In this document: positions 48,875 to 59,043 of the stretch, piece by piece | Numbering within the stretch: position 1 is the first letter of the stretch | Layout: each line of letters begins with the position of its first letter | Assembly (NCBI RefSeq): GCF_002266465.3 | Contig: NZ_CP029427.2 | Span: 6,636,501 to 6,700,500 of the forward strand | From: Bradyrhizobium symbiodeficiens | Lineage (GTDB): Bacteria > Pseudomonadota > Alphaproteobacteria > Rhizobiales > Xanthobacteraceae | Length of the DNA: 64,000 nt | Direction: 5' to 3' | Position numbers and translations under genes: made by a program | The notes under the pieces: model-generated | Database searches by the model: none | What the model was told of the DNA's origin: nothing | What the model saw: the letters and a program-made list of their open reading frames with translations, nothing else

Positions 48875-51349
48875 TCAGGTGCCGCGCGGCTTGGCGCGTC
48901 GGGTCGGCACTGCGCTGGCCGGATCGTCCGGCCAGGGATGGCGCGGATAGCGGCCGCGCAGGTCGGAACGGACCGCGGCGTAGCTGCCGCGCCAGAAGCC
49001 GGGAAGATCGCGCGTCACCTGGACAGGGCGCTGTGCCGGCGACAGCAATTCCAGCACCAGCGGTACCTTGCCGGCGGCGATCGAGGGATGGATGTTGAGA
49101 CCGAACAATTCCTGCAGCCGCACCGCAATGGTCGGCCCCTGCTCGGCCTCGTAGTCGATCGCCAGCACGCTTCCGGTCGGCGCCTCGAAATGCGTCGGTG
49201 CCTCGCGCTCGAGCAGCGCGCGCATCTCCCACGGCAGCAGCGCCATCAGTGCATCCGAGAGATCGCCGGGCGAGATGTCCTTCAGCGCGATCTTGTCGTA
49301 GAGCGCCGGCACCAGCCAGTCGTCGCGGCGCGCGATCAATCCGTCGTCCGTGAGATCGGGCCAGCTGTCGCCTTCCGCCTTGCGCAGGAACATCACGCGA
49401 TCGCGCCATTGTTTGGCGGCCTTCGACCAGGGCAACCGATCGAGGCCGGCGGCGATCAATCCGTCGGCGAGAATGCGCGCGGTGTCCTCGGTGGGTGACA
49501 CGGCCAGTGTCGCTTCGGACAGCGTGATCGCATGCAGCACGCGCTTGCGCCGCGCGCGCAGCGCCATCGCACCACGGTCGAACGAAATCTCGTCGGCGCT
49601 CTCGATATGCTCGGCGAAATGCCGCTCGATCTCGTCCTGGGTGATTTGCGCAGCGAGCAGGATACGTCCGCTCGCCGCCGTGCCCGTCATCTCGCCGATC
49701 GCGATATAGGGCGCGCGGGCGAGCGAGGAGGTCTGCTCGACCGCGGCGCCGCGGCCGTTGGCAAGCACGAAACTGCCATTGCCGCGATTGCGCGCGACGC
49801 GGTCCGGGAACGCATAGGCGAGCATCAAACCGGTCGAGAGATCATCCTGCGGTCCCGCCTTCTCCGAAGCTGCCACTTGCGAGGCCCAACGCCGCGCCAG
49901 ATCGCGCGCGCTGGCGGCGCGCGGCGAGCGGTCGCGGCGGAACTGGTCGCGCCGGTGCTCGAGATCGACGCTGTCGCCGCCAAGCCCGCGCTCCGTGATG
50001 ATGGCCGCGATCTCGGCGGCGGCTTCGCCCTCGCCTGCGCGATGCGAATCCACGATCATGCGCGCGAGCCGCGGCGGCAGCGCCAGCGCACGCAGGCTTT
50101 TTCCTTCCGCGGTGATGCGACCGTCGCCGTCGAGTGCGTTGAGCTCGGAGAGCAGGCTCTTGGCTTCTTTCCAGGCGGGTGCGGGCGGCGGATCGAGGAA
50201 TGACAGCGAGGCGGGATCGCTGACGCCCCATTGCGCGAGATCGAGCACCAGCGAAGACAGGTCGGCGCTGAGAATTTCCGGCTGGGTGTAGGGCGCGAGC
50301 GAGGCCGTCTGCGGCTCGTCCCAGAGCCTGTAGCAGATACCCGGCTCGGTGCGGCCGGCGCGACCGCGGCGCTGGTCGGCTGCCGCACGCGAGGCGCGCA
50401 CGGTCTCGAGGCGCGTCAGGCCGATGTCGGGCTCGTAGCGCGGCACGCGGGCAAGACCGGAATCGACCACGATGCGCACACCTTCGATGGTGAGCGAGGT
50501 CTCCGCGATCGAAGTTGCCAGCACCACCTTGCGCATGCCTTTGGGGGCAGGCGAAATCGCACGGTCCTGCACGGCGGCGTCGAGCGCGCCGAACAGCGGC
50601 ACGATCTCGATGCTGGCGTCCTGCACGCGCTCGCCGAGGAAATTCTGGGTGCGGCGGATTTCGGCAGCGCCCGGCAGGAACGCCAGCACGGAGCCGCCAT
50701 CGGCGCGCAGGGCCGAGGCGATCGCATCCGCCATCTGCCGCTCGATCGGCGCATCGGCCTTGCGGCCGAGATAGCGCGTCTCGACCGGGAAGGCGCGGCC
50801 TTCGCTTTCGACGACGGGCGCATCGCCCAGCAGCCTTGCGACCCGGGCGCCGTCGAGCGTGGCGGACATCACGAGGATGCGGAGGTCTTCGCGCAGGCCG
50901 GTTTGCGCGTCACGGGCCAGCGCCAGGCCCATGTCGGCATCGAGCGAACGCTCGTGGAATTCGTCGAACAGGACCGCGGCAACGCCTGACAACTCGGGAT
51001 CGTCGAGGATCTGGCGGGTGAAGATGCCCTCGGTCACCACCTCGATGCGGGTCGCGCGCGAGATCTTCGAGCCGAACCGGACGCGGTAGCCGACGGTCTC
51101 GCCGGCGCGTTCGCCAAGCGATTTGGCCATCCGGTCGGCGCTGGCGCGCGCCGCAATACGCCGCGGCTCCAGCACGATGATCCTCTTGCCCTTCGCCCAG
51201 GGCGCGTCGAGCAACGCGAGCGGCACGCGCGTGGTCTTGCCGGCCCCGGGCGGGGCCACCAGCACGGCCGCGTTATGCGCCTCCAGCGTGCGCGAGAGGT
51301 CGTCGAGCACGGCATCGATCGGAAGGGGCGTGTCGAAACTGCGGGGCAA
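48875..51349 (-). CDS. hrpB: ATP-dependent helicase HrpB
   Basis: An 824-residue DEAH-box helicase. Motif I is APPGAGKTTRVPLALL, motif II is DEFHERSLD (DEFH instead of DEAH, normal for HrpB), motif III MSATLDG and motif VI QRRGRAGRTEPG. The C-terminal HrpB domain includes LPWEMRALLEREAPTHFEAPTGS and the end PGFWRGSYAAVRSDLRGRYPRHPWPDDP. The biological role is not well established. Length matches the family. Confidence 0.97.
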   Translation of the reverse strand: MPRSFDTPLPIDAVLDDLSRTLEAHNAAVLVAPPGAGKTTRVPLALLDAPWAKGKRIIVLEPRRIAARASADRMAKSLGERAGETVGYRVRFGSKISRATRIEVVTEGIFTRQILDDPELSGVAAVLFDEFHERSLDADMGLALARDAQTGLREDLRILVMSATLDGARVARLLGDAPVVESEGRAFPVETRYLGRKADAPIERQMADAIASALRADGGSVLAFLPGAAEIRRTQNFLGERVQDASIEIVPLFGALDAAVQDRAISPAPKGMRKVVLATSIAETSLTIEGVRIVVDSGLARVPRYEPDIGLTRLETVRASRAAADQRRGRAGRTEPGICYRLWDEPQTASLAPYTQPEILSADLSSLVLDLAQWGVSDPASLSFLDPPPAPAWKEAKSLLSELNALDGDGRITAEGKSLRALALPPRLARMIVDSHRAGEGEAAAEIAAIITERGLGGDSVDLEHRRDQFRRDRSPRAASARDLARRWASQVAASEKAGPQDDLSTGLMLAYAFPDRVARNRGNGSFVLANGRGAAVEQTSSLARAPYIAIGEMTGTAASGRILLAAQITQDEIERHFAEHIESADEISFDRGAMALRARRKRVLHAITLSEATLAVSPTEDTARILADGLIAAGLDRLPWSKAAKQWRDRVMFLRKAEGDSWPDLTDDGLIARRDDWLVPALYDKIALKDISPGDLSDALMALLPWEMRALLEREAPTHFEAPTGSVLAIDYEAEQGPTIAVRLQELFGLNIHPSIAAGKVPLVLELLSPAQRPVQVTRDLPGFWRGSYAAVRSDLRGRYPRHPWPDDPASAVPTRRAKPRGT

Positions 51350-51360
51350 GGCCTATCCAC

Positions 51361-51471
51361 TCATCATGCCCGGGCAAAGGCGCGAAGCGCGTCTTCGCAC
51401 AGAAGTCGCCGGGCATCCACGTCTTGGACCAGAAAACAGACGTGGATGGCCGGGACAAGCCCGGCCATGGC
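51361..51471. repeat. Intergenic palindromic repeat (CATGCCCGGG...CCCGGCCATG family, copy 3)
   Basis: The left arm is CATGCCCGGGCAAAGGCGCGAAGCG with an internal GCGCGAAGCGCG stem; the right arm is TGGATGGCCGGGACAAGCC with CGGCCATG. The centre has CCACGTCTTGGACCAG. It differs from the other three copies by an enlarged left half. Confidence 0.85.
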
Positions 51472-51496
51472 GGAATCATGCGCAGCTGTGAAGCTA

Positions 51497-52813
51497 TCAG
51501 CCCCGCACGGGCGGCCGGCCAATGCTGTCATAGGTGAAGCCGGCGGCTTCCATGTCCTCGGGGCGGTAGATGTTGCGCAAATCGACGATGACGGACTGCG
51601 CCATCACGGTCTTCAGCCGGTCGAGATCGAGCGCACGGAACTGCACCCATTCGGTGACGATGACGAGCGCATCGGCACCTTGCGCGCAGGAATAGGCGTC
51701 CTCGCAATAGGTGATGTCGGGCAGCTCGCCCTTGGCCTGCTCCATGCCGACGGGATCGAATGCCTTGACGTTGGCACCCATGTCGATCAGGCCCGTCACC
51801 AGCGGAATCGACGGCGCATCGCGCATGTCGTCGGTGTCGGGCTTGAAGGTGAGGCCGAGCACGGCGATGGTCTTGCCGCGCAGAGAGCCGCCGAGCGCCT
51901 GGCTCACCTTGCGCGCCATCGCGCGCTTGCGGTTCTCGTTGACCGCCAGCACGGATTCGACGATGCGCAGGGAGACATCGTAGTCCTGCGCGATCTTGAT
52001 CAGCGCCTTGGTGTCCTTCGGGAAGCAGGAACCACCAAAACCGGGACCGGCGTGCAGGAACTTGGTGCCGATGCGGTTGTCGAGGCCGATGCCGCGCGCG
52101 ACCTCCTGCACGTTGGCGCCGGCCTTCTCGGAGAGGTCGGCGATCTCGTTGATGAAGGTGATCTTGGTCGCGAGAAACGCGTTCGCGGCGTATTTGATCA
52201 TCTCGGCGGTCCGACGCTCCGTGAACATCAGCGGGGCCTGGTTCAGCGACAGCGGGCGGTAGATGTCGCCCATCACCTTGCGGCCGCGCTCGTCGGAGGT
52301 GCCGACCACGACGCGATCGGGAAACTTGAAGTCGCGGATCGCCGCGCCTTCGCGCAAAAACTCTGGATTGGAGGCAACCACGACGTCGGCGTTGGGATTG
52401 GTCTCGCGGATGATGCGCTCGACCTCGTCGCCGGTGCCGACAGGCACGGTCGACTTCGTCACCACGACGGTGAAGCCGGTGAGCGACTGCGCGATCTCTT
52501 TCGCTGCGGCGTAGACATAGGAGAGATCGGCATGGCCGTCGCCGCGGCGGGACGGCGTGCCGACCGCGATGAAAACGGCATCGGCATCCGCGACCGGCTT
52601 CTTCAGGTCGGTGGTGAAGTCGAGCCGCTTGGCCTTGACGTTGTTCGCGACCAGTTCGTCGAGGCCGGGCTCGTAGATCGGGATTTCGCCGCGATGGAGC
52701 GCCGCGATCTTCTTCTCATCCTTGTCGACGCAGGTGACGTCGTGACCGAAATCGGCAAAGCAGGCGCCGGACACCAGTCCCACATAGCCCGTGCCGATCA
52801 TCGCGATGCGCAT
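51497..52813 (-). CDS. ugd: UDP-glucose 6-dehydrogenase
   Basis: A 438-residue enzyme that oxidises UDP-glucose to UDP-glucuronate. The NAD domain begins MRIAMIGTGYVGLVSGACFADFGHDVTCVD, the middle dimer helix has EMIKYAANAFLATKITFINEIA, and the catalytic Cys is in GPGFGGSCFPKDTKAL. The UDP-binding C-terminal domain has LGLTFKPDTDDMRDAPS. It provides glucuronate for exopolysaccharide or LPS. An acyltransferase gene is divergent from it. Confidence 0.97.
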   Translation of the reverse strand: MRIAMIGTGYVGLVSGACFADFGHDVTCVDKDEKKIAALHRGEIPIYEPGLDELVANNVKAKRLDFTTDLKKPVADADAVFIAVGTPSRRGDGHADLSYVYAAAKEIAQSLTGFTVVVTKSTVPVGTGDEVERIIRETNPNADVVVASNPEFLREGAAIRDFKFPDRVVVGTSDERGRKVMGDIYRPLSLNQAPLMFTERRTAEMIKYAANAFLATKITFINEIADLSEKAGANVQEVARGIGLDNRIGTKFLHAGPGFGGSCFPKDTKALIKIAQDYDVSLRIVESVLAVNENRKRAMARKVSQALGGSLRGKTIAVLGLTFKPDTDDMRDAPSIPLVTGLIDMGANVKAFDPVGMEQAKGELPDITYCEDAYSCAQGADALVIVTEWVQFRALDLDRLKTVMAQSVIVDLRNIYRPEDMEAAGFTYDSIGRPPVRG

Positions 52814-53007
52814 GAAAAGTCCCTGTCTTGAATTGGTTAACGAAACCCGACGCTGGGCGGTTTAGCATTTTCCCGAGGGGAAGGAACAGTCCGCGGACAA
52901 AAAAGCGGCACGAGAATTGTACCGGTAAAGAAGTCGGAAACCGTGAAGGCCCCACACTGTCCCGCGCCCGGGCAGGACGGGCGGAACACGCCTCGAAAAG
53001 AGACACC

Positions 53008-54075
53008 ATGGCACCATCAGGCACAATCGCAGGGAGCGCAGGCACCAAAGCGCCGTCCGCCGCGCGTGTCGACTGGGTCGACTACGCCAAGGGCATTTGC
53101 ATCATCATGGTCGTGATGATGCACTCGGTGCTGGGGGTCGAGCTCGCCGCCGGCCAGACCGGTTTCATGCATGTTCTCGTAGCCTTCGCAAAGCCGTTCC
53201 GGATGCCGGACTTCTTCCTGATCTCTGGCCTGTTCCTGCCGCTGGTGATCGACCGGGATTGGCGAACCTATCTCGACCGCAAGGTGGTGCATTTCGCCTA
53301 TTTCTATGTCGTCTGGGTGACAATCCAGTTCGGTTTCAAGGCGCCCGCTTTCGCGGCAGAGACGAGTTGGCACCACGTTGGCCTCTTGTATCTCGAATCC
53401 TTCGTGGAGCCGTTCGGCACGCTGTGGTTCATCTATCTGCTGCCGGTCTTCTTCGTCGTCACAAAACTGACACGCAAATTCCCGCCGCTCGTGATCTGGC
53501 TCGTCGCCGCCGCACTGGAGACGGCCCGCATCTCCACCGGCTGGACCGCGATCGACGAGTTCTGCGCGCGCTTCGTCTATTTTTATTCGGGCTATCTGTT
53601 CGCGCCTTACGTGTTCGCGTTGTCGGATCGCGCGCGGAAACATCCCATCCTTGCGCTTGCGGCGCTCGCGACCTGGGCGCTGGTCAATGCCGGCCTGGTC
53701 GCGTCGGGGGCCAGCGAGTGGAAGATCGTCTCGCTCGTGCTCGGCTTTGCCGGTGCCTGTGCCATCATCACCATGGGCACGCTGCTCGCGCGCGCGCAAT
53801 GGCTGAACTTTTTCCGCTTCTGCGGCGAGCATTCGATCGTGATCTATCTCGCCTTCTTCCTGCCGATGGCGGCGACGCGGACGCTGTTGCTGCGCACCGG
53901 CATCATTCCCGACATTGGCACGGTGTCGCTGATCGTCACCGTCGCCGGCGTGCTCGGCGCGCTCGCGATCTGGCGGGTGGCGCTGCTGTTCAATGCGCGC
54001 TTCCTCTTCGAACGGCCGGAGGCGTTCTGGATCGCGCCGAAGAAAGCCGGCGTGCGGTTGCAGGCGGCGGAGTAG
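53008..54075 (+). CDS. Acyltransferase family 3 membrane protein
   Basis: A 355-residue multi-pass membrane acyltransferase. The start is set at ATG 53008, followed by a short Ser/Ala-rich tail and then DYAKGICIIMVVMMHSVLG with the conserved His, MPDFFLISGLFLP with an Arg just before, and about ten membrane helices. Such proteins O-acetylate or succinylate exopolysaccharides, LPS or membrane lipids. Its place beside ugd suggests a polysaccharide substrate; this is inference. The 194-bp gap to ugd holds the two divergent starts and no gene. Confidence 0.9.
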   Translation: MAPSGTIAGSAGTKAPSAARVDWVDYAKGICIIMVVMMHSVLGVELAAGQTGFMHVLVAFAKPFRMPDFFLISGLFLPLVIDRDWRTYLDRKVVHFAYFYVVWVTIQFGFKAPAFAAETSWHHVGLLYLESFVEPFGTLWFIYLLPVFFVVTKLTRKFPPLVIWLVAAALETARISTGWTAIDEFCARFVYFYSGYLFAPYVFALSDRARKHPILALAALATWALVNAGLVASGASEWKIVSLVLGFAGACAIITMGTLLARAQWLNFFRFCGEHSIVIYLAFFLPMAATRTLLLRTGIIPDIGTVSLIVTVAGVLGALAIWRVALLFNARFLFERPEAFWIAPKKAGVRLQAAE

Positions 54076-54088
54076 CCACGCACTCGCT

Positions 54089-54192
54089 GTCGTCGCACGG
54101 CTTGACCGGGCGACCCAGTCTTCCAGAGACAGTCGGGATCGACCAATAAGCCGCGTCGTACTGCATTCCCCGCTTTCGCAGGGAACGACAGT
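54089..54192. repeat. Intergenic palindromic repeat (CCCCGCGAAGGCGGGG family, copy 6, degenerate)
   Basis: The order of parts matches the other copies: TGTCGTCGCACGGCTTGACCGGGCGACCCAGT, the centre GCCGCGTCGTACTGCATT and the right arm CCCCGCTTTCGCAGGGAACGACAGTG. Several arm positions no longer pair, so this copy is older. It fills the gap before polA. Confidence 0.8.
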
Positions 54193-54270
54193 GGGGGATA
54201 GTGGCACCACCGAGCCAAAAATCACCCTTCCAAGGCTGTCAAAGCCCGCAAAAATTCATACATTGCGGCC

Positions 54271-57200
54271 ATGCCCAAAACATCTTCGAAGACCACCGCC
54301 AAGGCTGACACCAAGGCTGCTGCGCCCAAAGCCGCCGAGGCCGCTGCCGCGCCAGCTGCTGCCAAACCGGTTGCAGCAAAGGCGGCGGGCAGGGGCGACC
54401 ACATCTTCCTGGTCGACGGTTCCGGCTACATCTTCCGCGCCTACCACGCGCTGCCGCCGCTCAACCGCAAGTCCGACGGCTTGCAGGTCAACGCCGTGCT
54501 CGGCTTCTGCAACATGCTTTGGAAGCTGCTCCGCGACATGCCCGCCGACAACCGGCCGACGCATCTGGCCATCGTGTTCGACAAATCCGAGGTCACCTTC
54601 CGCAATGCGATCTACCCCGAGTACAAGGCGCACCGGCCTCCGGCTCCGGACGACCTGATCCCGCAATTCGCGCTGATCCGCGAGGCCGTACGCGCCTTCG
54701 ACCTGCCCTGCCTGGAACAAGGCGGCTTCGAGGCCGACGACCTGATCGCAACCTATGCGCGGCAAGCCTGCGAACGCGGCGCCACCACGACCATCGTGTC
54801 CTCCGACAAGGATCTGATGCAGCTCGTGAACGACAAGATCATGATGTACGACACCATGAAGGATCGCCGCATCGGCATCCCCGAGGTGATCGAGAAGTTC
54901 GGCGTGCCACCGGAGAAGGTGGTCGAGGTGCAGGCGCTGGCCGGCGACTCCACCGACAACGTGCCCGGCGTGCCCGGCATCGGCATCAAGACCGCCGCGC
55001 AGTTGATCACCGAATATGGCGACCTCGACCAATTGCTGTTCCGCGCCACCGAGATCAAGCAGCCGAAGCGGCGCGAGGCGCTGATCGAGAATGCGAGAAG
55101 GCGCGAATCTCGCGCAAGCTCGTGCTGCTCGATGACAAGGTGAAGCTGGACGTGCCGCTCGACGACCTCGCCGTCCACGAGCCCGACGCACGCAAGCTGA
55201 TTGCGTTCCTGAAGGCGATGGAATTCACCACGCTGACGCGCCGCGTCGCCGATTACTCCCAGATCGACCCCGCCAACGTCGATGCCGATGCGAGCAACAG
55301 CAGCGGCGCCAAGTCCGGCGACGGCGCCACCAAGGCAAGATCGTCCGAGGCTTCCGGCGATCTCTTCGGCGCGCCTGCGGCGATCGCAACGGGCGGCGAC
55401 AAGGGCGACAAGGGGGCCAGCCTGAAGGGCGCGCCGGTCTCCCTGGCCGCCGCGCGTGAAGAGGCGCTGCGCAAGCTTCCAGTCGATCGCGACAAATATC
55501 AAACGATCAAGTCGCTCAAGGAACTCAATGGCTTCATTGCGCGCATCCACGATGCCGGTCATGTCGCGGTCGAGATCCGCGGAAATTCGATCGATCCGAT
55601 GCAGGCCGACTTCTGCGGGATCGCGCTGACGCTGGCGCCGAACGAGGCCTGCTACGTGCCGCTGGCGCACAAGCAAGCTGGCGGCGGCGCCGGCCTGTTC
55701 GACGCCGGCCTTGCACCGGATCAGGTCAAGCACGCCGATGCGATCGAGGCCCTACGTCCCGTGCTGGAATCGGCGGGCATCCTCAAGATCGGCTTCGACC
55801 TCAAATTCACCGCCGTGATGCTGGCGCAGCACGGCATCACCTTGCGCAACACCGACGATGCGCAGCTGATCTCCTATGTGCTCGACGCCGGCCGCGGCTC
55901 GCATGCGATCGAGCAGCTGTCCGAGCGCTGGTTCGGCCATGCCATGCTGAAGGAGAGCGAGCTGCTCGGCAGCGGCAAGGGCAAGATCACCTTCGACCAG
56001 GTGCCGATCGACAAGGCCGCGGCGCTGTCGGCCGAAGGCGCCGACGTCGCCTTGCGCGTCTGGCGCGTGCTGAAGCCGCGCTTGGTCGCCGAGCACATGA
56101 CCGCGGTCTACGAGACGCTGGAGCGGCCGCTGGTCGCTGTGCTTGCGCGCATGGAGCGGCGCGGCATCTCGATCGACCGCCAGGTGCTGTCGCGACTCTC
56201 GGGCGACTTCGCCCAGACGGCGGCGCGGGTCGAGGCCGAGATCCAGGAGATCGCCGGCGAGCCGGTCAATGTCGGCAGCCCCAAGCAGATCGGCGACATC
56301 CTGTTCGGCAAGATGGGACTGTCCGGCGGCACCAAGACCAAGACCGGCGCATGGTCGACCACCGCGCAAGTGCTGGACGAACTCGCCGAGCAGGGCCACG
56401 ATCTCCCGAAGAAGATCCTGGAGTGGCGCCAGGTTTCGAAACTGAAATCGACCTATACCGACGCGCTGCCGACCTACGTCAATCCGCAGACCCATCGCGT
56501 CCACACCACCTACGCGCTGGCCGCGACCACGACGGGCCGGCTGTCGTCGAACGAGCCGAATCTGCAGAACATCCCGGTTCGTACCGAGGACGGCCGCAAG
56601 ATCCGCCGCGCTTTCATCGCAACGCCCGGGCACAAGCTGGTCTCCGCCGACTATTCGCAGATCGAGCTCAGGCTGCTCGCCGAGATCGCCGACATTCCCG
56701 TGCTGAAGCAGGCATTCAAGGACGGTCTCGACATTCACGCCATGACCGCCTCGGAAATGTTCGGCGTGCCGATCAAAGGCATGCCTAGCGAAATCCGCCG
56801 TCGCGCCAAGGCGATCAATTTCGGCATCATCTACGGCATCTCGGCGTTCGGCCTCGCCAACCAGCTCGGCATCGCGCGCGAGGAAGCCTCCGCCTACATC
56901 AAGAAATATTTCGAGCGTTTCCCGGGCATCCGCGCCTACATGGATGAGACGCGCGATTTCTGCCGGCAGAACGGCTACGTCACCACGCTGTTCGGCCGCA
57001 AGATGCACTATCCGGACATTAAGGCGTCGAACGCCTCGGTGCGCGCCTTCAACGAGCGCGCCGCGATCAACGCGCGGCTGCAGGGCACCGCAGCCGACAT
57101 CATCCGCCGCGCCATGACGCGGGTCGAGGACGCGTTGGCCGAGAAGAAGCTCTCGGCGCAGATGCTGCTGCAGGTGCACGACGAATTGATCTTCGAGGTG

Positions 57201-57335
57201 CCGGACGCCGAAGTCGCAGCAACGTTGCCGGTCGTGCAGCACGTCATGCAGGACGCGCCGTTCCCGGCCGTGCTGCTCTCGGTGCCGCTGCATGTCGACG
57301 CGCGCGCGGCGAATAATTGGGACGAAGCGCATTGA
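54271..57335 (+). CDS. polA: DNA polymerase I, one-base frameshift as given
   Basis: Two frames join to give about 1021 residues: an Ala/Lys-rich leader, a 5'-3' exonuclease domain (DHIFLVDGSGYIFRAYHAL to VPGVPGIGIKTAAQLI), a 3'-5' exonuclease-like domain and a polymerase domain with SADYSQIELR, RRRAKAINFGIIYG and LLQVHDELIFEV. The first frame ends at 55143. One missing G near 55093-55096 (GAGAATGCG-AGAAG, expected GCGGAGAAG) restores ENAEKARISRKLVLLDDKV and the second frame to 57335. The proofreading-site residues are substituted (see finding). Because both parts are highly conserved, an assembly or sequencing error is as likely as a true mutation. Confidence 0.93.
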
Positions 57336-57339
57336 GGCT

Positions 57340-57470
57340 GCTTTCCCCGGATCCTGCGCAGCGCCGCCCTTCGCGGCGTGGTGCGCTGCTGATCCGGGGC
57401 CCACGCCGCGCCACCAGATCCCGGCTCTGCGGCGCACCGTTTCACGCTGCCCCGCGTCCGGGACACGTGA
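57340..57470. repeat. Intergenic repeat with CCCCGGATC...GATCCGGGG arms (copy 1)
   Basis: CCCCGGATCCTGCGCAGCGC pairs with GCGCTGCTGATCCGGGG, followed by CCCACGCCGCGCC, GATCCCGGCTCTGCG and CGTCCGGGACACG. The same parts appear in reverse orientation at 60651-60778. No gene lies in the gap after polA. Confidence 0.7.
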
Positions 57471-57555
57471 GTTGAATTGTCCTCCGAGCAATTGCGCGAT
57501 GGCCGCGCCTCGCCTCGCATATTAGAACCGTGCCATCTCCCGCACCGGCTCACCC

Positions 57556-58191
57556 ATGCCCCACACATCCGCCCTGCTCGGCTTTGCCCTCGTCTCCTTC
57601 GGTCTCGTGCTCACCCCGGGACCGAACATGATCTATTTGATCTCGCGCTCGATCACGCAAGGACCGGCAGCCGGCATCGTCTCCCTGGGCGGAGTTGCGC
57701 TCGGCTTCGTGTTCTACATGCTGTGCGCGGCGTTCGGCATCACGGCCCTCTTGCTCGCCATTCCCTTTGCCTATGACGCACTGCGCTTTGCCGGCGCGGG
57801 CTATCTGCTGTGGCTCGCCTGGCAGGCGGTGAAACCGGGCGGACGTTCGCCGTTCCAGGTGAAGCAGCTTGCCATCGACAGTCCGCGCAAATTGTTCGCG
57901 ATGGGTTTCGTCACCAACCTGCTCAACCCGAAGATCGCGATGCTGTATCTGGCGCTGCTGCCGCAGTTCATCGATCCCGCAGCCGGCAGCGTGCTGACGC
58001 AGTCAGTGGTGCTGGGCGCGATCCAGATCGCGATCAGCGTCAGCGTCAATGCAATGATCGCGCTGGCGGCCGGATCGATCGCGCTGTTTCTGGCGAACCG
58101 ACCGAGCTGGATGCTGGTGCAGCGCTGGCTGATGGGCACGGTGCTGGCCGGGCTTGCGGTGCGGATGGCGGTGGAAGCGCGGAAGGTGTGA
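57556..58191 (+). CDS. LysE/RhtB family amino-acid exporter
   Basis: A 211-residue membrane exporter with six predicted helices. The N-terminal signature LGFALVSFGLVLTPGPNMIYLISRS with the conserved TPGPN, and FAMGFVTNLLNPKIAMLYLALLPQFID in the middle, define the LysE/RhtB family. The substrate (lysine, arginine, threonine, homoserine or a related compound) is not predictable. Confidence 0.93.
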   Translation: MPHTSALLGFALVSFGLVLTPGPNMIYLISRSITQGPAAGIVSLGGVALGFVFYMLCAAFGITALLLAIPFAYDALRFAGAGYLLWLAWQAVKPGGRSPFQVKQLAIDSPRKLFAMGFVTNLLNPKIAMLYLALLPQFIDPAAGSVLTQSVVLGAIQIAISVSVNAMIALAAGSIALFLANRPSWMLVQRWLMGTVLAGLAVRMAVEARKV

Positions 58192-58201
58192 GGCGCAACG
58201 C

Positions 58202-58231
58202 TGTCATGCCCCGCGAAGGCGGGGCATGACA
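58202..58231. repeat. Minimal palindromic repeat (CCCCGCGAAGGCGGGG family, copy 7)
   Basis: A short version consisting only of the arm: TGTCATGCCCCGC, GAAG-type loop, GGCGGGGCATGACA, a nearly perfect 13-bp stem. It sits between the convergent LysE and GST genes and is a good candidate bidirectional terminator. It shows that the family can exist as a single hairpin. Confidence 0.88.
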
Positions 58232-58241
58232 GCATCGTCCA

Positions 58242-58868
58242 TCAATCCAGCTTCGCTTCCATGCCCCGCTTCACCGCCGGCCTTGCCATCATCGCCTCGT
58301 ACCAGCGCTTGACGTTGGGGAAGTCGATCAGCTCAACCTTGTGGCGAGGGTGACGCCAAGCCCAGCCCAGGATGGCAAAATCGGCAATCGAGAGATCGCC
58401 GGCGACGAAGTCGCTGTCAGCCAGCCGGCGGTCGAGCACGCCGTAGAGCCGGCGCGTCTCCGCCATGTAGCGCTTCAGGCCGTAGGCGCGGTCCTGCTCG
58501 TTTTCGAGCGCGATGAAATGGTGCACCTGGCCCGGCATCGGGCCAAAGCCGCCCATCTGCCACATCAGCCATTCGTAGACGGGAATACGCTGCCCAAGCG
58601 ATTTCGGCAGGAATTTGCCGGTCTTTTCACCGAGATAGAGCAGGATCGCGCCTGATTCGAAGATGCTGACGGGCTTGCCGTCCGGGCCCTCAGAATCGAC
58701 GAGCGCCGGGATCTTGTTGTTCGGGGACAGCTTCAGGAACTCCGGCGCCATCTGCTCGCCCTTTGTGATGTTCACCGGGATCACCTTGTAAGGCAGCCCC
58801 ATTTCCTCCAGCGCGACCGAGATCTTGCGGCCGTTCGGCGTATTCCAGGTGTGCAGCTCGATGGTCAT
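58242..58868 (-). CDS. Glutathione S-transferase family protein (YghU/Ure2p-like)
   Basis: A 208-residue GST. The thioredoxin-like domain begins MTIELHTWNTPNGRKISVALEEMGLPY, with the glutathione-contact NNKIPALVD and IFESGAILLYLGEKTG; the helical domain has VAGDLSIADFAILGWAWRH. TPNGRKIS without a catalytic Cys/Ser at the usual place fits the Nu/Ure2p-like group, which uses Thr/Asn near the start and may have disulfide reductase activity. The ATG at 58868 matches the family; the longer frame upstream overlaps the pyrE 5' region. Confidence 0.9.
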   Translation of the reverse strand: MTIELHTWNTPNGRKISVALEEMGLPYKVIPVNITKGEQMAPEFLKLSPNNKIPALVDSEGPDGKPVSIFESGAILLYLGEKTGKFLPKSLGQRIPVYEWLMWQMGGFGPMPGQVHHFIALENEQDRAYGLKRYMAETRRLYGVLDRRLADSDFVAGDLSIADFAILGWAWRHPRHKVELIDFPNVKRWYEAMMARPAVKRGMEAKLD

Positions 58869-59043
58869 GCCTTGCGCTTCCTTCCCCAACAGGTTTGGCA
58901 CCCCACCTACTCCAGAACGTCGCACCCCCACAACCGGCGGTCCGGGATGGCCGATCCCTGTTGACGAGGGACGCCCCCTCTGGAATGTCGCAGCCGTCGC
59001 GGATAAATTCCGCCTCCTCCAAAGATGCTCCCGAGGGACCGCC

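Noticed and set aside
55087..55143. Programmed frameshift in polA
   Set aside because: There is no slippery heptamer or downstream structure of the usual type, and PolA is not known to use frameshifting; a missing base is simpler.
55752..57491. A 579-residue open frame on the minus strand opposite polA
   Set aside because: Same kind of antisense artefact; polA motifs on the plus strand explain the region fully.
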